From contig CADCDV010000017.1 in the NCBI GenBank assembly GCA_902800255.1, positions 1-8,523 on the forward strand: DNA of 8,523 nucleotides, written 5' to 3'. The translations under genes and the position numbers were made by a program. A model generated the notes under the pieces. That model ran no database searches. It was not told where the DNA came from and saw only the letters and a program-made list of their open reading frames with translations. Source of the stretch: an uncultured Erysipelotrichaceae bacterium. GTDB lineage: Bacteria > Bacillota_I > Bacilli_A > RFN20 > CAG-826. Every line of letters begins with the position of its first letter. Positions within the stretch are counted from its first letter, which is position 1. Positions 1 to 4,657 of the stretch are shown piece after piece.

Positions 1-241
1 CGGTCCATTCATCGGTACCCTTCAGAACAACTCAATCCTCTTCGCCTTAACGATCGTTCTCCCTCTCTTCCTTATCTTCGTCGTTGATGGTGTTTACCTC
101 ATCATGTACGCGACCAAGAGAGAATCGATGCTCAGCGATCAAGAGAAGAACGACCTCCTTGAAGAAGCTAAGAGACAGGCAAGAGAAGAAGCCCTTGCTG
201 AAATCAGGAATCAATCCAAGAAGGCTGAGGAAGAGAAATAA
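1..241 (+). CDS. C-terminal part of a probable SipW-like type I signal peptidase (5' end outside window)
   Basis: The frame is open from the window edge (codons begin at base 2) to a TAA at 239-241 and encodes the last 79 residues. These show a short luminal piece (GPFIGTLQNN), one hydrophobic segment of about 24 residues (SILFALTIVLPLFLIFVVDG and the next few), then a charged cytoplasmic tail of about 40 residues rich in K, E and R that is probably helical. SipW/archaeal-type signal peptidases end with this kind of glycine-containing lead-in, a proline-containing membrane helix and a charged tail. The catalytic Ser and His would lie upstream and cannot be seen, so the call rests on this weak C-terminal resemblance plus context: three genes nearby encode proteins with SipW-type signal segments, the expected substrates. 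It is followed by its own terminator and converges on the minus-strand operon. It could be another membrane protein with a coiled tail. Confidence 0.55.
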   Translation, partial: GPFIGTLQNNSILFALTIVLPLFLIFVVDGVYLIMYATKRESMLSDQEKNDLLEEAKRQAREEALAEIRNQSKKAEEEK

Positions 242-263
242 CTCCTCACAACAAAAAGAAATC

Positions 264-292
264 AACCGGTCAATAAAGGCCGGTTTTCTTTT
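264..292 (+). terminator. Intrinsic terminator of the upstream signal peptidase-like gene
   Basis: Bases 264-271 pair with 278-285 (AACCGGTC with GGCCGGTT, one G-T pair) around a six-base AATAAA loop. A T-rich run (TTCTTTT, 286-292) follows. The hairpin lies 22 bases after the stop codon. Confidence 0.85.
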
Positions 293-364
293 ATCTAAAA
301 ACGCCTTACACGCGAGCACGCGCACAAAAGCCCCATATAGCTCTCTTATGAAATGAATCGAGTA

Positions 365-380
365 TTTTCCTAAAGGAAAA
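365..380. repeat. Small perfect inverted repeat in the convergent intergenic gap
   Basis: TTTTCC (365-370) and GGAAAA (375-380) pair around a TAAA loop. It lies between the two convergent terminators (292 and 484). I see no gene or promoter in this roughly 190-base gap. The hairpin lacks a GC-rich stem, so it is at most a weak backup structure and may be chance. Confidence 0.3.
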
Positions 381-477
381 GAGAATCGCTTTGTATGGTG
401 CCTTTCTAGGGGTGTGTTTTCGGTATGGCAGAGGGATGTAGCTATAGAACCACATAAACCTAGCACAACAAGGCATA

Positions 478-505
478 AGAAAAAGCCCTCCCGTGAGGGA
501 AGGCT
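478..505 (-). terminator. Intrinsic terminator of the minus-strand surface-protein operon
   Basis: Read on the minus strand, AGCC-T-TCCC (505-497 region) pairs with GGGA-G-GGCT (492-484) around a TCAC loop with one internal mismatch, and a T tract (TTTTTC) follows. It starts 20 bases past the stop codon of the 525-1664 gene, which it would terminate. Confidence 0.85.
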
Positions 506-524
506 AAATCAATTGTTGATGTGA

Positions 525-1664
525 TTAGAAGGCGACGATTGGGAGGTTGACGCTGATCATGCCGTTCTCTAAGGAATTGGCGTATTTTCCATAGACGGTA
601 TTGCCAGTGTTCGCGCTGGTGCCTTCGAGCCAAATGGTGACGATGATGGTCTTTGTTTCGCTGGCGGTAAGAGTGCAGAGCCAATTGTTGTCCTTGGTTT
701 TGTTGGCAGCGGTAGTGCCCCAGGATCCCTGCAAGTTGGCCTTAGCGTGGGTGGTATCAGGAGTCTTGAAGATATTGGAATCGACGGTGCCGCAAAGGGC
801 GCTGATGTCGTATAAGTCATTCGCGCTATCGTCGTCATCAGAGTCATAGTTGAATCCAACATCAATTAAGTCTTTGTTGAGGCCTTTGTTGTCATTAGAG
901 CCAATGCTGTTTTGAAGAATTAAGAGGGTTTCATCTGTGGCCTTGTCTTCAACAAAGGAAACACGGGTGATAGCAGCGGCATAAGAATCCGCGGAACCGG
1001 CAGTGTCATCGACAGGATCGATGCTTGGTCTATCGAGATAGATTTCAAGATCGGCATTGCCGGTGGCAGTGAGAGTCATTGTGAACTGGACATAGCCAAC
1101 GCCGGCATTCTCTGAAATAGCAGTAGCATACTGTCCTTCGCCGCTGGCGGTCCAGGTTGGCTTGAAGATATGCTGACCATCATCAGAGGAGGTATCGGTT
1201 AAAGCGGCATATGGAGCGTAGGTGAAGGAAACTTTCTTGCCTTCTCCTGGAGCAGATCCGAGGGTGACGGTTTTACCATCGGCTGATAAAGTGACGGTGC
1301 CCTCATAAGCGACGTTGTCAACTTTAACGGTTGGAGTCGCGCTTGCATACTGCTTGAGTTCGAAATCGACCTGTGAAGCAGCGGCGTCTTGGCTTTCAGT
1401 AACGGATTCGCCAACGGCACCAACGAGGTTGATGTCACCTTGGCTTGAAGCTAGTGTGGTGCTATCGGTGCAACCGACAAGGGGAGCGCCAGCCTTTAAT
1501 CTGAGATCGAGGCTGCTGCTCTTGCTGTAGATGCCGATGTTGGTGATGTCGATATCGGCAGATTTGGTGGTGGCGAACCAGGCGAAGCCGCTAACAGCGG
1601 TAGCACCGGCGGTGATGCCAAGCATGGAAGCCATGGCGAGGACTAACTTTGATTTCTTTGTCAT
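525..1664 (-). CDS. Secreted TasA-like surface protein with SipW-type signal segment (paralogue 1)
   Basis: This 379-residue protein starts at ATG 1664-1662, nine bases after TAAGGAG (1680-1674). Residues 1-6 are basic (MTKKSK) and 7-28 form a glycine/alanine-rich hydrophobic segment ending GFAWF, the SipW-dependent pattern; cleavage is likely near A28. The mature start (SADIDITNIGIYS, 35-47) is β-strand-like. Residues about 98-150 resemble a small β-sandwich ending AYAALTD-type sequence. The core carries FKPTW (167-171), YLDRPSI (209-215), an acidic DSDDDDS stretch (274-280) that could bind calcium, VTIWLEGTSA (342-351) and a C-terminal SVNLPIVAF. All of these except the acidic stretch recur in the gene upstream in the operon (1719-2798), 54 bases away, so the two arose by duplication. 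It is probably an exported matrix, fibre or adhesin subunit; the precise role is unknown. The family link to TasA/camelysin rests on the signal region and β-rich character, not on full-length similarity. Confidence 0.8.
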   Translation of the reverse strand: MTKKSKLVLAMASMLGITAGATAVSGFAWFATTKSADIDITNIGIYSKSSSLDLRLKAGAPLVGCTDSTTLASSQGDINLVGAVGESVTESQDAAASQVDFELKQYASATPTVKVDNVAYEGTVTLSADGKTVTLGSAPGEGKKVSFTYAPYAALTDTSSDDGQHIFKPTWTASGEGQYATAISENAGVGYVQFTMTLTATGNADLEIYLDRPSIDPVDDTAGSADSYAAAITRVSFVEDKATDETLLILQNSIGSNDNKGLNKDLIDVGFNYDSDDDDSANDLYDISALCGTVDSNIFKTPDTTHAKANLQGSWGTTAANKTKDNNWLCTLTASETKTIIVTIWLEGTSANTGNTVYGKYANSLENGMISVNLPIVAF

Positions 1665-1673
1665 TTTTAATTT

Positions 1674-1680
1674 CTCCTTA
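1674..1680 (-). promoter_or_regulatory. Ribosome binding site of paralogue 1
   Basis: TAAGGAG on the minus strand lies nine bases before ATG 1664. It fixes the start and shows that the second operon gene is translated independently in the 54-base gap after paralogue 2. I see no promoter or terminator in that gap. Confidence 0.8.
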
Positions 1681-1718
1681 TTTAATTAGGGGTTTGAATT
1701 CGGGTGACCGACTTCTAA

Positions 1719-2798
1719 TTAAGCGCCAAAGGCGACGATTGGGAGGTCGACGTTGATTTCGCCACCGATTGGGGCGCTGTAGTTTCCGTCATCGTCGACG
1801 GCTGAAGTACCTTCAAGCCAGATGGAGACATGGACAGTGAGGTCAGCTGCGGTAGTGACTTCGCCGATGTACATGTGAGTAGCGTCAGCGGTTGGAGCAG
1901 TGCTACGGATGCTGTAATTCTCGGTGTAAGGTTTCACGAGGTTGGTGACACTGGAATCAACGACTTTAGCGATTTCATAGTCGCCAGGTGTTTGATTAGC
2001 GTTGACGTTGGTGCTGTTGTAGTGCTCAACCTTGTCTTTGGAAATGCCTTTTTGATAAGCCTCGAGGTCAGCTTTGTTTGAAAGGACAAGCGCGGTGTGA
2101 TCAGTGTAGAAACCAACACGTGCAACTTCGGCAGCAGCCTTATCCTCATCTTTGCTGCTATTGTTAGCGGTGATGGACGGACGATCAAGGAAGATCTTGA
2201 GGCTACCGGTTGATGGCTTGATGAAGGTTAAGTCAAATGAGATGTATTGCTCACCAGCAGTCGCATCATCGATTAAGGTAGCGTTCTTTCCTTCGTTGGC
2301 GACTTGCCAAACTGGCTTGTAGAAAGTATTGGCATCAAAGGAGCTGATATCGGTTAAGGCAGCTTTGTCGCAATAGACGATACGGATTTCCTTTCCGTTT
2401 CCAGGAGCGGTATCAAAGATGACTTTATTGTTGGCGCTGTCAAAAGTGGTGGTGACAACCGCACCATCAATATAGGCGGTTGGGTCAGCAAGAGGGGTGC
2501 CAGCAAGAGTGAATTCGGTTTTGCTTCCGTCACCGGTAAAAGTTTCGAATAAGCTGGTGGTATCGTTAGCAGCCTTAAGGTTGAAGTCATTAGCATCGCT
2601 GTTGGTTCTGACAACACCTTCAAGGTTGTCGATAACAACGCTGAGGGATGGGTTCTTGTTGTAAACACCGATGTTGGTGACATCAACATCAGCAGTCTTG
2701 GTGGTAACGAACCAGGCAAAGCCGCTAACAGCAGTGGCACCAGCGGTGACGCCGAGGAGTGAGGCTAAGCCCAGAATCATTTTGGATCTAGTTTTCAT
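1719..2798 (-). CDS. Secreted TasA-like surface protein with SipW-type signal segment (paralogue 2, first gene of operon)
   Basis: This 359-residue protein starts at ATG 2798-2796, ten bases after AAAGGA (2814-2809). Its N-terminus is nearly the same as that of the next gene: basic MKTRSK, hydrophobic 7-28, then GFAWF and ADVDVTNIGVYN (36-47). Residues 86-142 form a compact β-rich module with the pattern FTLAGTP, AYIDG, VIFDTAPGNGKEIRIVY, which resembles small repeat domains of phage tail fibres and bacterial adhesins. FYKPVW (159-164), FLDRPSI (203-209), VSIWLEGTSA (324-333) and NVDLPIVAF (349-357) match paralogue 1. There is no sortase motif or C-terminal membrane anchor, so the mature protein is either released or polymerises on the surface as TasA does. 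It is co-transcribed with paralogue 1 behind a long structured leader. The function as a surface fibre or adhesin subunit is inferred. Confidence 0.8.
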   Translation of the reverse strand: MKTRSKMILGLASLLGVTAGATAVSGFAWFVTTKTADVDVTNIGVYNKNPSLSVVIDNLEGVVRTNSDANDFNLKAANDTTSLFETFTGDGSKTEFTLAGTPLADPTAYIDGAVVTTTFDSANNKVIFDTAPGNGKEIRIVYCDKAALTDISSFDANTFYKPVWQVANEGKNATLIDDATAGEQYISFDLTFIKPSTGSLKIFLDRPSITANNSSKDEDKAAAEVARVGFYTDHTALVLSNKADLEAYQKGISKDKVEHYNSTNVNANQTPGDYEIAKVVDSSVTNLVKPYTENYSIRSTAPTADATHMYIGEVTTAADLTVHVSIWLEGTSAVDDDGNYSAPIGGEINVDLPIVAFGA

Positions 2799-2951
2799 TT
2801 TGGATTTTTCCTTTCTCGAAGCTTATAAGCAGAAAAGCCCAGCTTCGATTGTCTGGGTTCTGATGGATTTCTTTATTTACCGTCGGAGTGATCGTCCGAC
2901 CATCCTCTCGAAGGAACAACGGGCAAGTTGTTTTAAGCCCTTTTTTGAGGA
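2799..2951 (-). promoter_or_regulatory. Long structured 5' leader of the minus-strand operon
   Basis: About 150 bases separate the predicted start of transcription (near 2951) from ATG 2798. Read on the minus strand, several helices are possible: TCCTC (2951-2947) with GAGGA (2907-2903); GGGC (2940-2937) with GCCC (2924-2921); AACAAC (2932-2927) with GTTGTT (2920-2915); GTCGGA (2900-2895) with TCCGAC (2887-2882); CCCAG (2857-2853) with CTGGG (2842-2838), followed by CTTTTCT like a weak terminator. A central TCGAAG (2848-2843) can pair with CTTCGA upstream (2913-2908) or with CTTCGA beside the ribosome binding site (2821-2816). The competing pairings suggest control of translation or attenuation. 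I do not recognise a known riboswitch class here. Confidence 0.4.
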
Positions 2952-2958
2952 CACCATA

Positions 2959-2987
2959 AGTTTAGATAAGGATTTAAACGTTTGCAA
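2959..2987 (-). promoter_or_regulatory. Predicted promoter of the minus-strand operon
   Basis: On the minus strand, TTGCAA (2987-2982) is a fair -35 box and TAAACT (2964-2959) a moderate -10 box, separated by exactly 17 bases. Transcription would start near 2951. The -35 lies inside a TTTGCAAGA direct repeat (2981-2989 and 3007-3015) that could be an operator. No better-spaced candidate was seen nearer the gene. Confidence 0.45.
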
Positions 2988-3231
2988 GAGTTACACATTC
3001 AACTTTTTTGCAAGAAGTCAAAAACATTCGAATAGCAGTGGTCTTTTGATGCCAAAGAAAATTTTACAATTCATGAACAACAAAGTAAAAACAGATCCAG
3101 AACTGGTTAAAACAAGCTTAGATGCCACTTCCGGAAGAGATATAGGGGGGATCCCCATACTCAATAATTCACTTCTTGCGCACGTATATAATATATAAGG
3201 TTAAGAAAAACTATAATCTGTCCAAGGGTTC
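2988..3231. other. Gene-free part of the divergent regulatory region
   Basis: I see no credible gene here: open frames are short, lack ribosome binding sites and have poor codon character compared with the neighbours. The stretch contains the second TTTGCAAGA repeat (3007-3015), an inverted copy pair GCAAGAAGT (3010-3018) and ACTTCTTGC (3171-3179), and the palindromes CTTCCGGAAG (3128-3137) and GGGGATCCCC (3147-3156). There are also AT-rich TATA-like runs (3185-3198) without matching -35 boxes. Its AT-rich makeup fits regulatory DNA between two divergent operons. Confidence 0.5.
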
Positions 3232-3245
3232 TGTAAACGCTTTCA
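3232..3245. promoter_or_regulatory. CcpA-type catabolite-responsive element (cre)
   Basis: TGTAAACGCTTTCA fits the cre consensus TGWAARCGYTWWCW at every position. It is centred roughly 70 bases upstream of the predicted plus-strand transcription start and about 30 bases before its -35 box, a position compatible with CcpA activation; it is also about 290 bases upstream of the minus-strand start. A half-like copy, TGTAAGCG, follows at 3261-3268. Other LacI-family regulators read similar sites, so the identity of the protein is inferred. Confidence 0.65.
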
Positions 3246-3274
3246 AAAATGTAAATAAAATGTAAGCGTGACTC

Positions 3275-3303
3275 TTGACAACGTAAAAATCCTTACCTAT
3301 TAT
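3275..3303 (+). promoter_or_regulatory. Strong sigma-A-type promoter of the riboswitch operon
   Basis: The -35 box TTGACA (3275-3280) is perfect, the spacer is 17 bases, and the -10 box TATTAT (3298-3303) differs from consensus at one base. Transcription would start near 3309-3311, which places the riboswitch aptamer at the very 5' end of the RNA. Confidence 0.88.
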
Positions 3304-3309
3304 ATGCGT

Positions 3310-3383
3310 GTATAGCAAACCCATGGAAACATGGCGACGCAAAGCTACAGGGCCTCGCAAATATGCGTGGTAGCCAGTTGCCT
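3310..3383 (+). promoter_or_regulatory. c-di-GMP-I class (GEMM) riboswitch aptamer, A at the specificity position
   Basis: The segment has all the GEMM landmarks in order. GCAAACC (3315-3321) opens it. A hairpin CCATG-GAAA-CATGG (3321-3334) carries the GAAA tetraloop. GACGCAAAGCTAC (3336-3348), AGGGCCT (3349-3355), a small hairpin CGCA-AATA-TGCG (3356-3367), and GGTAGCC then GTTGCC (3369-3382) follow. GCTAC (3344-3348) pairs with GTAGC (3370-3374), and GCAA (3315-3318) with TTGC (3378-3381) to close the aptamer. The base before GCAAAC is A (3314). In the best-studied c-di-GMP members this is a G that contacts the ligand, and variants with A are linked to 3',3'-cGAMP or mixed recognition. It probably controls the plus operon through the downstream terminator. 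Confidence 0.92.
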
Positions 3384-3416
3384 GGAGTTCCGAACTCTAG
3401 ATCAGTGGGCAACTGG
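3374..3416 (+). promoter_or_regulatory. Switching helix of the riboswitch expression platform
   Basis: CCAGTTGCC (3374-3382) is perfectly complementary to GGCAACTGG (3408-3416). The 5' arm is also the 3' strand of the aptamer closing helix and the last base of its second helix, so ligand binding and this nine-base-pair stem exclude each other. A smaller hairpin GAGTT-CCG-AACTC (3385-3397) sits inside. Whether the stem favours or prevents termination at 3502-3530 cannot be decided from the pairing alone. Confidence 0.7.
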
Positions 3417-3499
3417 TCGATGAGTGTGAATATCCAGAATCTTCTGCTAGTGCCCTGGAACGCAAAGTGATTCTGATGGTAGGCCAAAAGCCTTGTCCC
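3407..3499 (+). other. Possible degenerate second GEMM-like element
   Basis: After the first aptamer a second set of GEMM-like words appears in the same order: GGGCAA (3407-3412), GGAACGCAAAG (3457-3467), GATGGTAGGCC (3475-3485) and TTGTCCC (3493-3499). The first and last can pair with one bulge, as a closing helix would. AGAATC (3436-3441) can also pair with GATTCT (3469-3474). However, the GAAA hairpin and the GCYAYGGGYCT stretch are missing and spacings differ, so this may be a decayed tandem aptamer or only expression-platform sequence. Confidence 0.3.
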
Positions 3500-3501
3500 A
3501 G

Positions 3502-3530
3502 CGGCGCAAGAAAGAAGTAGCGCCGTTTTT
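3502..3530 (+). terminator. Intrinsic terminator in the riboswitch leader
   Basis: CGGCGC (3502-3507) pairs perfectly with GCGCCG (3520-3525) around a purine-rich 12-base loop, and TTTTT (3526-3530) follows directly. It lies about 190 bases into the transcript and 98 bases before the first gene, so read-through here is the likely control point. Without read-through the product would be a leader RNA of about 220 bases. Confidence 0.85.
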
Positions 3531-3612
3531 CTTTCGCCATCATTTGATATAGAATACTCTTGACGAAAACCTTTGGTTTTGTTTTGGCAAACCAAGTCGT
3601 AAGAGCTTTTCA

Positions 3613-3620
3613 AAAGGAGG
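3613..3620 (+). promoter_or_regulatory. Ribosome binding site deciding the TTG start of the first operon gene
   Basis: AAAGGAGG ends seven bases before TTG 3628-3630. CAAACC (3588-3593) is complementary to GGTTTG (3625-3630), which contains the start codon, so start-site masking is possible. A perfect AAAACC-TTT-GGTTTT hairpin (3566-3580) also lies in the leader. Confidence 0.8.
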
Positions 3621-3627
3621 TTGCGGT

Positions 3628-4644
3628 TTGGAACAGATAGAGCCTGTTGAGACAGTTACGCTTGATAATGGCAGCGACAATGCCGTCAAGTTGATCGAGC
3701 CACGTGAGCCTGATTTTCTTAGACGCAGACGCAGAAGGCGTATCGCCGCTATTGTTTTTGGCATATCCATCAGCGTGATAACCATTCTCATCATCATCGC
3801 TCTTTTGGGCCGCAATTTCGGTTCATTCACCGTCAAACTTGAGCAAGTCAAAAATGAGCTCTCGATCGGAGATTCCCTCACAGCAGGGGGTAGTGGCACG
3901 ACCTTAAAGAACAATACTACCTACCTCATGGCAGGCGGGTACGAGTGCAACACCCCGATGTGCGCGGATGACCTGATGGAAGAGGACTATCTCGACAAGG
4001 ATGTCGCCGATGAATCGGTCATTCTTGGTTCTAGAAAAGCCCTCGATCCAAACGAGTACAACCAAGACTACAGCTTCAAGTACACCTTCTACCTCAGGAA
4101 CTCTTCCATGAGTGAGATGGCAAAAGCAAACTATTACATCGACTTCTCATCGATCACCGAGCCAACGAACACTGATGCTAGCTGCGCAATCGAGGATATC
4201 GTCAGGGTCAGAGTCTATGACTCTCACTTCGACGAGGACGTTCTCGAGCACGATATGGTGGGCACATACGCCCGCAAAGCGAAGAACTTCTCTCAGAATG
4301 CTTCTAATAACGAGCTCATCACCGGCACCAGCGAAACCACTAATGGCTACACGGCGAAAAAAGATGAGAACAAAGGATATTGCACTAATTTCCTTAACGA
4401 CGATGGCAACGATCCGTTAGCCATGATCGTCATGAAGAACGAGACTTATCTCCAACCTCGTGAGATCAGACGTTTCACCGTCGTCATCTGGCTTGAAGGC
4501 TTTGACACCGACTGCGTCGGCGAGAACCCAGTGGGTGCCGCTTTGACGATGGCGATGCACTTCACCAGCGAGTCTTTGACCCAATCCTGGGCCAGGGATT
4601 CAAGCGGAAGCACTCTTGAAAGTGCTTCAAGTATTTCAGAGTAA
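3628..4644 (+). CDS. Membrane-anchored surface protein with LEG signature (first gene of riboswitch operon)
   Basis: This 338-residue protein starts at TTG 3628 after a strong AAAGGAGG. Residues 1-30 are acidic and polar, 31-38 are LRRRRRRR, and 39-61 form one membrane helix. The arginine block should hold the N-terminus inside and put the remainder outside. The outer domain begins FGSFTVKLEQVKNELSIGD (64-82), like the mature start of TasA-type proteins. It has five cysteines (107, 112, 186, 252, 296), a YTFYLRNSS strand (152-160), VRVRVYDS (192-199) and the signature FTVVIWLEGFDTDC (283-296). That motif relates it to the other three exported proteins here, but with an FDxDC ending instead of TSA. 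It lacks the AWF signal pattern and is probably an uncleaved anchor for the surface structure. It stops 13 bases before the next gene. I recognise no named family; the role is inferred from motif and context. Confidence 0.8.
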   Translation: MEQIEPVETVTLDNGSDNAVKLIEPREPDFLRRRRRRRIAAIVFGISISVITILIIIALLGRNFGSFTVKLEQVKNELSIGDSLTAGGSGTTLKNNTTYLMAGGYECNTPMCADDLMEEDYLDKDVADESVILGSRKALDPNEYNQDYSFKYTFYLRNSSMSEMAKANYYIDFSSITEPTNTDASCAIEDIVRVRVYDSHFDEDVLEHDMVGTYARKAKNFSQNASNNELITGTSETTNGYTAKKDENKGYCTNFLNDDGNDPLAMIVMKNETYLQPREIRRFTVVIWLEGFDTDCVGENPVGAALTMAMHFTSESLTQSWARDSSGSTLESASSISE

Positions 4645-4649
4645 TTAGC

Positions 4650-4655
4650 GGAGGA
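4650..4655 (+). promoter_or_regulatory. Unusually close ribosome binding site for the second operon gene
   Basis: GGAGGA at 4650-4655 is only two to three bases before TTG 4658-4660. An in-frame TAG lies just upstream at 4646-4648 and no ATG or GTG occurs in the first codons, so TTG is the only reasonable start. Poor spacing plus the 13-base gap from the previous stop suggests translational coupling. Confidence 0.6.
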
Positions 4656-4657
4656 TT

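Noticed and set aside
47..466. Minus-strand open frame of 139 codons across the signal peptidase-like 3' end and two terminators
   Set aside because: It overlaps a better-supported membrane-protein frame on the plus strand, crosses an intrinsic terminator hairpin, has no convincing ribosome binding site, and its sequence has no recognisable pattern.
2903..2951. H-type pseudoknot (GGGC/GCCC with AACAAC/GTTGTT) as a known riboswitch such as preQ1
   Set aside because: With no linker between GCCC and GTTGTT the two helices could not easily form together, and the sequence does not match preQ1, SAM-II or other small pseudoknot consensus words. I treat them as alternative hairpins.
2671..3198. Plus-strand open frame of 175 codons in the divergent region
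   Set aside because: Its first part lies antisense to the signal region of paralogue 2 and the remainder runs through the minus-strand leader and promoter. Composition is not protein-like and there is no ribosome binding site.
3185..3198. Promoter at TATAAT within the TATATAATATAT run
   Set aside because: No -35 box lies at 16-18 bases on either strand; TTGCGC is only five bases away. The promoter at 3275-3303 is far better.
3293..3914. Minus-strand open frames over the riboswitch and the first operon gene
   Set aside because: They are antisense to an aptamer with full structural support and to a coding frame with a strong ribosome binding site. Their existence follows from the base composition.
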